The notes beneath the pieces are model-generated. The model saw only the letters and a program-made list of their open reading frames with translations. It was not told the origin of the DNA and ran no database searches. DNA of 64,000 bases from NCBI GenBank assembly GCA_963556495.2, contig OY747721.1:26655649-26719648 (forward strand). Direction: 5' to 3'. Within the stretch, counting starts at the first letter, position 1; each line of letters opens with the position of its first letter. The position numbers were made by a program, and so were the translations under genes. Shown one piece after another: positions 1 to 10,930 of the stretch. The stretch comes from Valencia hispanica. Taxonomy: Eukaryota; Chordata; Actinopteri; Cyprinodontiformes; Valenciidae.

Positions 1-3
1 CAG
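1..3 (+). other. Last bases of ZNF-A non-coding exon 1 (cut by window edge)
   Basis: The window opens with CAG followed by GTATCAGGCTCTCTGCT. This matches the exon 1 donor of ZNF-C (32018), ZNF-D (43634) and ZNF-E (56151), where CAG|GTATCAG ends the leader. Exon 1 and the promoter of ZNF-A therefore lie just left of the window. Inferred only from paralogue alignment. Confidence 0.6.
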
Positions 4-344
4 GTATCAGGCTCTCTGCTCCACAGCTTCGCTTCAGCTCTGCTACGGTTTGCATGTTTAGTTATTACACTTTGATCAGACGCTGACATCACTGGGGTTG
101 AAGGAGCAACAGATTGTTTTACGTTTGTGCTGCAGAGGCCCTTAAACATCATTCTGTTTTTGGTATTAAGAAAAATATCTAATTTCACATCCTCCTTGCT
201 ACAAATCCCCATTAGACATTTTAACCGGTTACACTAATAAAAGACAGATTTTGCCAAACACAAAAATATTTTCATTTTTAATTCAAATAATCAAACAGAA
301 ATACACTTTTATTGGCCCCAAATGGGGCGCTTAAACAGCAGTAT

Positions 345-845
345 TCAGATTTTCAGTGCAGTGTCCCGATTTTAGTTTTAGTGTTGTGTGCTCTGTGTTT
401 TTGTAAAAACACTTGGGTCCCTTGGATGATAGACACAGGTTGCTCCTATTTGAAGCCCTCTGGCTCAACATCTGCCATTTCTGGTGTCCAGGTCCAAGGC
501 GTTCCTTGTGTTGTTCTCTTGTTTAGTCCATCCATGGAGAAAGCTCTTTCTGCGTCTCCATTTGAGTGTGGAACATCTAAAGCTAGCTTCACACAACCTC
601 AGATACCTGTCACCTTTGAAACCAATGAACCAAGAAGGTGTAATCCATCTCCTAAATATGATATAGTTTTCAAGTTGATGGTCTCATTGTGTGTGTGGAA
701 AATATATCTTACTCTGTTCTTCATTGATGAAAGGATTCCCCAGAAAGCTTCCAACGAAAAGTGGTTGGGTCCTGAGGCAAGGGGATGTAAATTAGTTTGT
801 CCTCTAGGAACTCCTTACTTATGGTCATTCTCTTTGGGCCCATGA
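345..845 (-). pseudogene. hAT transposase C-terminal remnant
   Basis: The reverse strand reads LALDVPHSN, then GDAERAFSMDGLNK, then MADVEPEGFK followed by a stop. The PHSN..AER.FSM..LNK pattern is the hAT-family C-terminal dimerisation region. Several stops break the frame and no catalytic core is visible nearby, so this is a dead fragment. The 177-codon forward reading frame over the same bases is only its shadow. Confidence 0.6.
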
Positions 846-1551
846 AATGGATGAAATTCAAGAAATCCAAAAGAGAACGCAAAATAACCTCATAAACATG
901 GACTAGGTGGAAAAAAAACGTCCTTTATTTATGAGTATATTAAAGTCTTACATTTCCACAGAGTAAAACAAATCTTCTACTCCACTCTCTGTCCTCGGCT
1001 GGACATCAACAGACTTGGCATGTCTGAGTAGGGTCTCTGTAAAAATACAACATTTAGACTAATAATAATAAGGCACATTTTATAAAGACTGGATATTTGT
1101 TAATAAATACTAGTTTCAGACATCACACTGCATTGCACTCTGGGAAAGTGTGAAGGTACTATGAAGGTACTGGAATAATTGGAGGAATCAGCAGTCAATC
1201 CTCCAGAATACATATACTTGTGTGTTTGACACAAAACGCTAAAGCTTTTGAAATGAATGTGGCTGCATTGTTACAAAAACGGTTACTTTATAGAAATGAA
1301 CATTTACTTTATTTAAATTATTTGCTGACATCTCAATGTACATAGCTGTTATGTAAATGTGTGACCTAAGGGGAACTTAATTAAGAGCGTTACCAAAGAA
1401 AATCAAGTATATTAATGTCAAAAATGTTTTTTTCTTTTAGAATAGAAAGAGATGAAAGGCAGCTATGGGATTATTAAGTTTGCTATGAGGTTCAAACTCT
1501 TCTGTTCAGTGTCACGAACAGAAAAGGTCACATTTTAATAACAGCAACATG

Positions 1552-1786
1552 TAACCCTTTATGGGGTGCAGTTACACAGTCAAAAATTAACAGCATTAAT
1601 TTGAGTTGAGAGAAAAAAAAACTAGGGTTCATTTTTTTAAGTCATATTTTCACCATGTCATACATTCATTTATAAATTTCATAGTTGATAACTAAATATT
1701 TAGTTTGCTAATTAAAATAATTACTAAAATTACTGCTGTTAATTGTTGATGGTGTAATTTTACAAACGGCACCCCATAACCCTCTG
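1552..1786. mobile_element. Small terminal-inverted-repeat element
   Basis: CCCTTTATGGGGTGC at the left is mirrored by GCACCCCATAACCCT at the right, about 230 bp apart, with AT-rich non-coding sequence between. This is the layout of a miniature DNA transposon. No family assigned. Confidence 0.4.
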
Positions 1787-2610
1787 AGTTTTAGGGGACA
1801 TTCATTCACATATCAGTGTTCAAATTATAACTAGTTTTTATACTCTTAAAGTGCCATAAAGTTAGTTCGGAATAATAAGATTTAATATCCAGTATGATCA
1901 CAGAGCTTTATTTAACTGTCTCTGGCTGCTGTAAGCGCAGCGCGGGGGGGGGGGACGTTTCAGGCGGACAGAATTCTGCGTACAGATTTTGTTGTAACAC
2001 CGGCATTGGCCCCGGTTGTAGCAACAGAAAATGTGTTCACGCTTATACATTCCAGCCGGTTCACGCCATTTCCCTCTGTACATAATGATAAATAGGAAAG
2101 GAATAAGGGGAAGAAACACTGTAAATATCAGCGCCTAATTCTGGTACACACTGCTACCTGTGGCTACCGATCAAGGACTTTTAGCTGAACGCAAATTGGT
2201 GTGACGCCACGAAGTTGTTCCGTATCTATAATCGATCAGTATACTATAATGGAAAACGTAGTTATTACCTGATCTTTTATTTTACAGTAGTTCCAACTTC
2301 CACCCTTCCCATATCCTTCGTCTTTTTGTTGTTCTTCATGCTGAATGGCGCGTTGCTGGAGGGAAAGGGGGAGGCAGAGGGATCCTGTATTCCCAGCATG
2401 CTCTTTGCCCACCAGGCTTGCCGAAGCAGCTCCACAGAAGACAGTGCAGTGAGCGGATCACTCATAGCCCATTCATTATGAGCTTTGTTAATTTTCAATG
2501 TGAGGAATTTAGTGTGTGGTGTGTGTTCATGTGAAGACAAGAAATTGCATGTGTGTCACGCTCATTCCGTGAGACCTGAGGGCTCTGTGCTGATTTGTGT
2601 CTGATCCCAG

Positions 2611-2706
2611 TTTCATCCAGGTTATGTGGCTGAAATCTTGATCTACTAGAACATGTGAAGGTTGTAAACAAGGATTGTGAAAAGGAGAATCCCAGGTGGA
2701 GCGAGG
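2611..2706 (+). promoter_or_regulatory. ZNF-A exon 2 leader with upstream mini-ORFs
   Basis: The 5' UTR part of exon 2 starts after the acceptor CAG at 2608-2610. It contains a 5-codon uORF (starting ATGTGGCTG) and then ATGTGA at 2653-2658, a start codon directly followed by stop, ending 48 nt before the main ATG. An in-frame TAA upstream confirms 2707 as the first start in its frame. Confidence 0.6.
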
Positions 2707-2815
2707 ATGTCTGAGATGATGAAGGTTGAAGAAGATGAACCTGGAGGGATCAGCTTGGAGACCCCCATACCTGCAGCATCAGACCTGGAGGAGACACAAG
2801 ACAGAAAGCATCTCA
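2707..2815 (+). CDS. ZNF-A coding exon 2 (N-terminus of poly-zinc-finger protein)
   Basis: Encodes 36 codons (MSEMMKVEEDEP... to ...DRKHL) plus one base of the next codon, ending at donor CA|GTAAGTG. It joins in phase 1 to the terminal exon at 12484, giving Ile at the junction. The same exon with nearly identical bases occurs at the start of all five units; A differs only near its end (GACAGAAAGCAT where the others have GACACAAAACAT). The peptide is acidic and has no recognisable domain; KVEE at residues 6-9 resembles a SUMO-acceptor context. Splicing over a 9.7 kb intron is inferred from phase and from the shorter paralogues, not observed. Confidence 0.75.
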
Positions 2816-3423
2816 GTAAGTGACACACATTTGGTTGTTTAGATTAGAGCAAATTAACTCTGACCGGAGATTATAAATGAGCAAACGGACTGTGGAAGCA
2901 GTCAAAGTGCTAAATATATTTATAAATATCCCAGAAATAATTACAGCAGAGGCAGAGTACTCCCTGGACATTTCAGATGTCCATCAAAGGGTCCCACATA
3001 TAATCTAACAGCCAAAATATCTTCCTATCAGTCCAGCTCTTAAACTAAAATTTTGCTTCATTCTGGCTGTTCAGTTTAAAAACAGGCAGCTGAATGTAAA
3101 ACAGACCACAGTACGAAAATAATTAAACAACACTGGTTGAAACCCTTGCACCCACATATGTTCAGAGGACATTGATTTAAAGAGCAAACTATTAAATGCA
3201 GGCCAAATTATGTTAGGGAAAACGGTCACTACATGTTGCTCAATTAAAAAAAAAGAAGAAGAATGAAATTACAAGAAAGAGGTGCAAAGAAAAGCAGTTG
3301 ACCTAGCAGCAAACTTGTGTGGCATTTCATGTCGATATTATTAAACCTGATTTTCAGAGACAAGAAGAATGGAATTGTTGTTTATTCAGTCAAAAGTTTG
3401 CAGTATTCTATGGGCTTTACCTA

Positions 3424-4817
3424 TGGAGGTAGATTTGTCTTTATTATTCTATTTAAAAAAAGTTTCTTCAATCAAAAAATATATTTTCAATCAAAAAAAG
3501 CTTCACTTCAATCAAAAAAAGTTTTTTCAATCAAAAAATATATTTTCTATCAAAAAAAGCTTGAGTGATGCGGGCGCTGTACCGGTCTGTCGTGGTGAAG
3601 AGAGAGCTGAGCCGAAAGGCGAAGCTTTCGATTTACCGGTCGATCTACGTTCCTACCCTCATCTATGGTCACGAACTCTGGGTGGTGACCGAAAGAACAA
3701 GATCACGGATACAAGCGGCTGAAATGAGTTTCCTCCGCAGAGTGTCTGGGCTCTCCCTTAGAGATAGGGTGAGAAGCTCAGTCATCCGGTGGGGGCTCAG
3801 AGTAGAGCCGCTGCTTCTCCACATCGAGAGGAGTCAGTTGAGGTGGCTCGGGCATCTGGTCAGGATGCCTCCTGGACGCCTCCCTGGTGAGGTGTTTCAG
3901 GCACGTCTTACCAGGAGGAGGCCCAGGGGAAGGCCCAGGACACGCTGGAGGGACTATGTTTCTCGGCTGGCCTGGGAGCGCCTTGGGGTTCCTCCCGAAG
4001 AGCTGGAACAAGTGGCTGGGGAGAGGGAAGTCTGGGTCTCTTTGCTTAGGCTGCTGCCCCCGCGACCCGACCCCGGATAAGCGGAAGAAAATGGATGGAT
4101 GGAAGGGAAAAAAGCTTAACTTCAATCCCAAAAAACACTTTTCAATCAAAGAAAAAAAAGTATTGGAATGCAAAAATATAGTTGAGACTCAAAAAAAGGC
4201 ATCTGAACAAAGTTTTTCTTTGATTGAAGTGATGCTTTTTTGTTTGAAGCAACTTTTTGATTAAAGTAATGTTGTTTTGTGTTTGGGCCATATTAATGGG
4301 TAGGACATTTGTGTCTTTATTATTCAATCAAAAAAAAGGTTGTTTCAAACAAAAAAAATAGATTTTCAATAAAAAGAATCACTTCAATAAAAAATAAAAA
4401 AATTTCAATCATAGAAAAAAAGCCAAAAAAGTAACCCCTAAAAAAAGTTTTTGTAAGAAAAAAAATATTTGAGACTCAAAAAGTTCAATTTAAACCCTTT
4501 TTTTGATTGAATAATAAAGACACAAATGTCCTACCCATTAATATGGCCCATACACAAAACAACATTACTTCAATCAAAAAAGTTGCTTCAAACAAAAAGC
4601 TTCACTTCAGTCAAAGAAAACGTTTTCAATCAAATAAAAACTTTGTTCAGATGTCTTTTTTTGACGGCCAACTATATTTTTGCATTCCAACACTTTTTTC
4701 CTTTGATTGAAAAGTGTTTTTTGGGATTGAAGTGAAGCTTTTTTTGATTGAAAATATGTTTTTTGATTGAAGAAACGTTTTTTTGATTGAATAATAAAGA
4801 CACAAATCTACCCTCCA
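3424..4817. repeat. AT-rich long imperfect palindrome (probable TIR element)
   Basis: Starting with ATGGAGGTAGATTTGT at the left, the sequence is mirrored by ACAAATCTACCCTCCAT at the right. Both arms carry repeated TTCAATCAAAAAA blocks, and inner blocks such as GGGCCATATTAATGGGTAGG (about 4285) and CCTACCCATTAATATGGCCC (about 4530) also mirror each other. The centre is near 4420. The left arm is interrupted by a Rex3 tail. It has no coding capacity; the weak ORFs inside it are repeat shadows. Transcribed within ZNF-A intron 2 it could fold into a long hairpin. Confidence 0.6.
3563..4107 (+). mobile_element. Rex3-type non-LTR retrotransposon, 3' fragment
   Basis: Encodes the C-terminal end of the Rex3 ORF: ALYRSVVVKRELS, YVPTLIYGHELWVVTER, then RSQLRWLGHLVRMPPG and a GRPRTRWRDYV segment, ending at a TAA and GGAAGAAAATGGATGGATGG. 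It closely matches the longer copy at 33184-34816. It is flanked by AAAAAAGCTT at 3553-3562 and 4108-4117, a likely target duplication inside the palindrome. Severely 5'-truncated, with no reverse transcriptase core. Confidence 0.75.
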
Positions 4818-4939
4818 TATTTATCTAAAGGTCCCAATGAGTGTTTGATTAAACTGCAGCATCTGATATATTGCCCATCTGTATATCTGATATAATAATA
4901 AAAATTACTTGGTGTTGTTTTCCTCCTCAACAAATGGAG

Positions 4940-5312
4940 TCCGCTAGGGCTGGGAGATATGGGAAAAAATTGTCACAATAAATTTCAAATTAGTTGAAAT
5001 TCATATACATCATGATATAAAACAAATCACTATTTTTGTCAATATTTTTCACATTCCCTGGTACTATCTGAAGATATCAGAAGCTTACTTTTGATTGAAA
5101 GACTATTTTTTAAATCTTGTTTTTCTTTCAGTCATCCCATCTTGGAGTTGACCTGAATTCAAAGTCCAAATAAGTACATGCTAAACAAGATGGAAGGCCT
5201 TGGGCGGGCTGACATCAAGAGTGAGAGTGAAATTTCTTTTCTCGATATTCCAAAAGTTCAATCTTCCTAAACAGAAAAATTCAATAATTCGATGTAATTG
5301 ATATTGCCCAAC
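4940..5312. mobile_element. hAT-like MITE (GGGCTGGG end type), degenerate
   Basis: Begins CTAGGGCTGGGAGATATGG and ends near TTGATATTGCCCAACTT. This resembles, with decay, the element at 38266-38576 whose ends are TAGGGCTGGGCGATA and its complement. Non-coding. The right end is uncertain. Confidence 0.4.
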
Positions 5313-5319
5313 TTTAAAT

Positions 5320-6268
5320 TCTGGTGACCTTATTTTAAACTGGCAAAGATTTATTCATCCTAAACGAGAATCCTCAATCAGTCAAAAAAATGATAGAACT
5401 TAAACCAGTAGAGAACACAACACCTGTTGTGTAGTTTGCTAACCCAATCACAAACTTTAGGTGTGAAACCGATAAAAGCAATCTGTTCCTGCTCATTAGA
5501 AGCAAATTCAGTATTGTCCAAATAGTTGTTCCTGCATTTAGCTGCTCTGAAACTTTGGTTTAATTTTGTGTTTGATCTCCCTGGGACCATGGAATGATAA
5601 GAAGTCCTCAGCAACTTATAAGAAATGCACATTTTTATTGAAATCACAGCAAACCAAGTACTACAAAATTGATGTTGAAAACAGAAGTTACTTCAAGGTA
5701 GTCTGTCAAACACACTGTTATAATAGGGTGTCTTATATTTCTATTCATAACATTAATATAGAAAACCTAAGTCAAGAAGGTGCCCTGACATTTAATGTTG
5801 CTTGGTCATCCTAGAAATTTATTTATTCTGGTTGGCTGGGGAAAAAAATCAGTCCAATACAAGATCCAACCTGCAGCTCAAGTCTCCACCAAGGACCAAA
5901 AAATGTGTGCTACGGTCAGGAAGGTGTTCAAAAAAAAAGAGTTCCTGTGTCAGGAATGTGTACATACAACCAGAACCACCTTTGTGTTTAGATAAACATC
6001 CTGAAAAAATTAAAGAACTTGGGGTTTCAATATTAAGCTGGATTATTTGAACATTTTGACTGACGAGAATGTAAATGGAGCTGCTGCCCGGTCCATGGAA
6101 CGCTGTGGATATTTAGAACGTCTAATGTGAGTTTCTGCCAAATGGTAATTTTTTCCTTGAATTTGGGCAAAGACCTTTTTAGTTGGATGATATAACCCTT
6201 AACAGTCACTTCTTTTGAGTGGCTTTAATGCAGATTTTTTAAATGATAGTTACCGTTCACAATGTACA
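5320..6268 (+). other. Unassigned intronic sequence with possible transposase scraps
   Basis: Short open stretches occur (for example 5795-5995, with a Cys-containing KKKEFLCQECV segment). That spacing faintly recalls the Cys-rich C-terminus of piggyBac-type transposases, but frames shift and I cannot support the call. No ZNF-family sequence is seen here. Confidence 0.3.
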
Positions 6269-7880
6269 GCAAGGGCGTATGTTTGTTTTTAAAATTGCTG
6301 GGGACAATAACCATAAACATGAGTGTGGTTTGAAGATTAGAGGAGACAATAATAAATCATTCAAATACAGTGTTGGGGTAGTTACTCAAAAAAAGTAATC
6401 CATTACATATTACTCATTACTTCTCAAAAAAGTAATCCCTTGCATTACTTAGTTACTTTTTTTGTAAAGTAACTTAGTTACATTAGTAGTTACACTACTC
6501 TTGCATCGTTCTAAAACATAATACCTGAAATGAATGCCAAGTTGACTAAATGAATATTATGACAGAAAAAGCTGTTAGCATTAGCTAGTAGGGACATACC
6601 TCTCTTCCTCCGGTAAAATTCGGTTTTCCTCTTCTGATGACGAGTCCTCAACACAAACCTCCGATGAACTATCATTCCAAATAATCGCCAGGGCTTCCTC
6701 AGTGATGATTCTCTTCTCTTGAAGCGCCATTTTTCGAACACAAACAAAACAATCGAAACTGAATCGTCACCTGCTCACCTGATCACTGCGTCAGCTCTCG
6801 CCCCTGACCTAAACAAAATATCTGTTTTTAGAATTACGCAGACCTGTAACTCCAGTTTCTATTGGCCGATTTAGATGATTTAGATATGATTAGAATCGTA
6901 AGATCCTATAGAATCACGCTGACATCAGAACTTTAAAGTAGATTGGACAAAGCAAATGTTTACATAGGGAAAGTTCACAGTGCGCATGTCAGAGAAGGTT
7001 GAGCCTCCTCGAATCAAATGTAAAAAATAAAGGCAAAGGATTATGTTATTTTTACTTTCTTTTCTAAATGCACACTGGGTATTTTAGTTATTCTGGAAAT
7101 ACAATCATATCACGGTGGATTATTTTTTTCAACAAGGAAAAAACAAAGGTAATACAGAATTTATGCTCTAGTTTTTCAAATGCTGTACGTATTTTTGGGC
7201 TTATTTTGCTGCTCATTTGCTGAAATTTGCACGTAGCCTGATGAAACTTGCAGCTTTAGAATCTGTGAGATGCTGGCATTCAGGGAAGGAAAACTGACTT
7301 TTCTTGTAAAGTGCCTTGAGATGACATCTGTTGTGAATCTGTGCTATAGAAATAAACTGAATTGAATTAAATTGAAATTAAAATTGAAAATTAATGTTAT
7401 TATGACGAACACATTTCATTAGCGAACTTGATTTTAAGTGACTTACAGGTTTCTTTGAGAAATAGTTCATGTCCAAATTCTTCTTTTTTGCTGCCATCCA
7501 AACTCGCTTTTGACACTCATGTGTCGCCCACGTTGCACCTGAGTCCTCTCGGGGAGTGGAAAGTTCTCTTTGCAGTTTTGGTGCTGCTAACAACCAAACA
7601 TAGCTGCAGAGTCTCCCCTGACAGCAGGGAAAGGCACAGCCAGTCACATTGGCTATATGTTGCTGGAGGTAGGACTCCAGTAGAGAACGCAATTAAACTC
7701 TTTCTGCACCTCTAGGTGAATGAGACGTTGAAAGATTGGCATTTTTCTTTCTCGTTTTTGCTTTCTATCGGGTTCATTCTTCTTTTCTCGAGGAGATCAA
7801 ATTATTGGTGGGGACAATTCAATAATCGCTGGATATTGGTGGGGACATGTCCCTTCCGTCCATGCTAATTCTACGCCCTT
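6269..7880 (-). mobile_element. hAT-like DNA transposon, internally deleted and interrupted
   Basis: Ends are GCAAGGGCGTATG at the left and CTACGCCCTT at the right, flanked by near-matching 8-mers AATGTACA and TATGTACG, as expected for hAT target duplication. The reverse strand carries a first coding exon at 7447-7497, MAAKKKNLDMNYFSKKP, with a good donor (GTAAGT). A homologous copy lies on the other strand at 48113-49845. A CAGTGTTGGGG-type element end is inserted from about 6371, and an L2-like LINE tail (AAGTGCCTTGAGATGAC... GAAATAAACTGAATTG) lies at 7300-7395. No transposase core is visible. Confidence 0.55.
7447..7497 (-). pseudogene. First coding exon of the hAT-like element
   Basis: Reads 17 codons ending KKP directly at a GTAAGT donor. 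The same exon in the copy at 48497 differs by one inserted Arg (DMRNYF). Short basic N-termini with a YFSKK or FFSKK block occur in TTF/hAT-type transposases. The downstream exons appear missing, so the element cannot encode a full transposase. Confidence 0.4.
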
Positions 7881-7889
7881 TATGTACGG

Positions 7890-8826
7890 TCTTTGTTTTC
7901 AGCCTAAAAAGTAGGAATATCTATAACAAATCCTAGCATGAGTTAACAGGCTGGTTTTGAATCGTTTCTCTTTGTTGAACTGAACAGTAAGCTACATATT
8001 GGAAAATCCTGGTGTCACACACTAGTTTTGTGTATTCTTCTTCTCCGATCTGATTCAAATAGTTAACTCATCCCTCCTGTCAGGTGTCTTCCCCTAGGCT
8101 TTAAAAATTATTTTAGGATTTATGGCAGAAAATGTGGAAGCAACGGGTCATAAATTTCAAACTGTATTTGCAAAAGCTATGACCAGAAGAAACAGCTGAG
8201 TAATAGCGGAACAAGAGAAGAGCAGAGTGAGCATCGGTGCTTCATTTGACCTATGGTGTCAGATGACTGGAAAGAAAGGGCTGCAAAATGATGCCATGGA
8301 GGATCTATATCTCAGTGATTGGTAAGATAACGTTATGTTTTTATGGTTGTTTGACATTATGCATTGTGTCCGGCATTTTGTTTTCATTTGAATAAGTCTC
8401 TGAGTAGTTAAGGCTAAAATGAATTTGACGAACTGCAATGCTAGTACTTTTTGTAGCATTTTTACACTGTAGTAGGTTTGTTAAGTTGGCTAACAATGAA
8501 GTGTGTTACTTGCTTACTCATCTTAGCTGTATGACACTCATTACAACATTGTTCATGCAATGTAGAATGAAGACTCTTGTTGTTTTTGTTAGCTATGAGA
8601 AGAAGGACATAACCTGGACTTCTACAGCAGTGAAACAAGGTTTCTTGCTGAGACCTCCTCCTCCACCTGCATCCACAACTTTCTTGGAATCTCCCTCTGA
8701 TCTGCAAGTTGCTGAACTTTAGGTTGACAAAAGCATGGCTTTGACGACTAACGGTTTTTAGAAAAAATGTGTTGCTCATAGAACGATTTGCTTAGTGGAT
8801 ATATATAAATATATATATATTTATAT
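7890..8826 (+). other. Unassigned ZNF-A intron 2 sequence
   Basis: AT-rich sequence with no ORF above about 100 codons in a believable frame and no recognised motif. It ends in an AT dinucleotide tract at about 8800-8826. I see no gene here. Confidence 0.4.
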
Positions 8827-9535
8827 ACTGCTCAAAAAAATAAAGGTAACACTAAAATAACACATCCTAGACCTGAATGAATGAAATATTATTATTAAAT
8901 ACTTTGTTCTTTACATAGTTGAATGTGCTGACTACTAAATCACACAAAAATGATTAATGGACATCAAATTTATCAACCCATGGAGGTCTGGATTTGGAGT
9001 CGTACTCAAAATTAAAGTGGAAAAACACACTACAGGCTGATCCAACCTTGACGTAATGTCCTTAAAATAATTCAAAATGAGGCTCAGTAGAGAGTGTGGC
9101 CTCCACTTGCCCTGTATGACCTCCCTACAACGCCTGGGGATGCTCCTGATGAGATGGCATATGGTCTCCTGATGGACTTCCTCCAAGACCTGGACTAAAG
9201 CATCTGCCAACTCCTGGACAGTCTGTGGTACAACATAGCGTTGGTGGATGGAGTTTGCTAGAGATGAAACAAAAATTAAACTTTTTGGTAAAAACTCTAC
9301 TTGTCGTGTTTGGAGGTGATAGAATGCCGAGTTGCATCCAAAGAACACCATACCTACTGTGAAGCATGGGGGTGGAAACATCATGCTTTGGGTCTGTTTT
9401 ATTGCAAAGGGACCAGGATGACTGATCCGTGTAAAGGAAAGAATGAATAGGGCCATGTATTGTGAGATTATGAGTGAAAACCTCCTTCCATCAGCAAGGC
9501 CATTGAAGATGAAACATGGCTGGGTCTTTCAGTAG
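8827..9535. mobile_element. Chimeric Tc1-like transposon fragments
   Basis: Left part, reverse strand: a Tc1-type transposase C-terminus reading VVPQTVQELADALVQVLEEV and SIPRRCREVIQGKWRPH. It ends in the common fish Tc1-type terminus TACTGCTCAAAAAAATAAAG at 8827. At about 9255 this abuts a forward-strand piece of a different Tc1 transposase (DETKIKLFGKN, then [13 protein letters not shown]) that runs to about 9535. The two halves have opposite orientation and different subfamilies, so this is one element broken into another or a rearrangement. Both are inactive. Confidence 0.6.
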
Positions 9536-9539
9536 TAGT

Positions 9540-10780
9540 ATGTTGTATTATATACATCACCATGTAGTTTGCTAAAAGTACATGAACAGGTTTTGACAGG
9601 CTAACTGATAAGGTGAATGCATTTACATTGATTTGTTAGGGCAGAAGTTAGAGCCATCAGAAACTGAATAACAATAACCTCCATTAGAATCTGCATTGCT
9701 CAGCTTGAGTAAATGCTTATAGGAAGTGAATCTATTAGGGCAATTTGAAATCCAATTTATTTAAAATGATTTACACTTAGCTGAATTATATATTTTAAAC
9801 TGAATTAACTTAGAAATTGTGTTTCCCGTTGTATAATCAAGTTGTGAACAAATCTGATTTCATTTGAGCAATGCAAAGTCAAATAAAATGTTTTCAAAAT
9901 CAGTTTCTGATGGCTGAAAGTGTTGCCAAAATAAGGGCTGTAAGATAAAAACGATAAGCTGTTGCTTATTACAAACCTTTTTCTTGTGCTAAACTGTTGA
10001 GCTATACCTTGGTTAATACTATCTCTTTTGCTATGAATAGGAAGCTCTACACCGAGAGATCCATAGCATAGAAGCTGCACACTCTGATGGTAGAAAAGAA
10101 CTACAGCTACATATCAGACCTAGTGCCATCCTGCGTCTAAGACTTGCTGCTCCAAGAAGGATGGCGCAGAGCAGACTGTCAAGTCAAGATGATTCAAGAA
10201 GACTGGGAGTTCAATCAGGTCTGCCCCAACAAACCTAGAGCTGTTTTAGAAGCAAATCAGAAATGTGGTTCTGATTATGTTTTTCCGGCACTGATTCTGT
10301 CATCCACAGACTAGGCTCTGCTGTGTTGCAGCATGGACCGACCTTCCATCCACCACTGACCAAACTGATCAGCTATGAGCAAATGGTTTCCTCAGATATC
10401 TACATAGTTATGTTCATAGGTTCTTGTGATTGTTTCACTTCATGATTGTTTTTATTATGTGACCAAAAAGATCACTAATAAAAAATTTTGGAAAAATTTT
10501 AGCTGACATTATTTATTCAGAATGAAGATGGATGGTTTAATAAATGGTTTATACACAGTTTTTTTTTAAGTGAACTGATATTTGTCACCTGTGTATTATT
10601 GAACAACAATGTTTGCCAATCATAGATGTCAGATATAGCAGGTTTAACATCAGACTGGGGTCATGTGTCAAGCTGAGCGTCAGCAGATGACAGTTGTAAA
10701 GTCAGGGACTGAATCCTGGACTTCAAAGCAACGGAAAAATTAAGGAACAGCTCTAATGTATTTGAACTATCATGTGTAAG
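9540..10780 (+). other. Unassigned ZNF-A intron 2 sequence
   Basis: No credible coding frame, RNA gene or clear repeat end was seen. It may hold degraded transposon DNA. Confidence 0.35.
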
Positions 10781-10781
10781 G

Positions 10782-10930
10782 CAAGGGAAATTTATTTGTA
10801 TAGCACACTTTCAGCAACAAGGCAATTCAAGGTGCTTTGAGTGAATAGGGGATAAAATAAAAGCAGCAATAAAACAACCATAAAAACAGAAAACATCAAA
10901 CATGAACATTAAAACATATTACTGTTATGG
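10782..10930 (-). repeat. L2-like LINE 3'-end fragment
   Basis: GGCAAGGGAAATTTATTTGTATAGCACACTTTC and the AGGCAATTCAAGGTGCTTT that follows match the start of the reversed L2-like copy at 44033. Only the tail is present. Confidence 0.5.

Larger units (their letters stand above)
4..2610 (+). other. ZNF-A intron 1, enlarged by inserted repeats
   Basis: In units C, D and E the matching intron is 80-105 bp. Here the family sequence runs to about position 90 and resumes at about 2588 (GCTGATTTGTGTCTGAT before the acceptor CAG at 2608-2610). About 2.5 kb of unrelated DNA lies between. It holds a reversed hAT transposase remnant and a small inverted-repeat element; 860-1550 and 1790-2580 show nothing else I recognise apart from a G-run near 1947. 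Confidence 0.55.

Noticed and set aside
312..845. 177-codon forward frame in ZNF-A intron 1
   Set aside because: The reverse strand carries a recognisable hAT C-terminal block over the same bases; the forward frame has no homology sense and is a shadow.
2646..2828. Open reading frame on the reverse strand of exon 2 (also at 21545, 43782, 56234)
   Set aside because: It recurs in the units only because exon 2 is itself nearly identical. It lacks any domain and its ends vary with the flanks. An antisense protein is not supported.
5795..6050. Possible piggyBac Cys-rich C-terminus
   Set aside because: Only scattered Cys and basic residues fit, across two frames. Not enough to annotate as a transposase.
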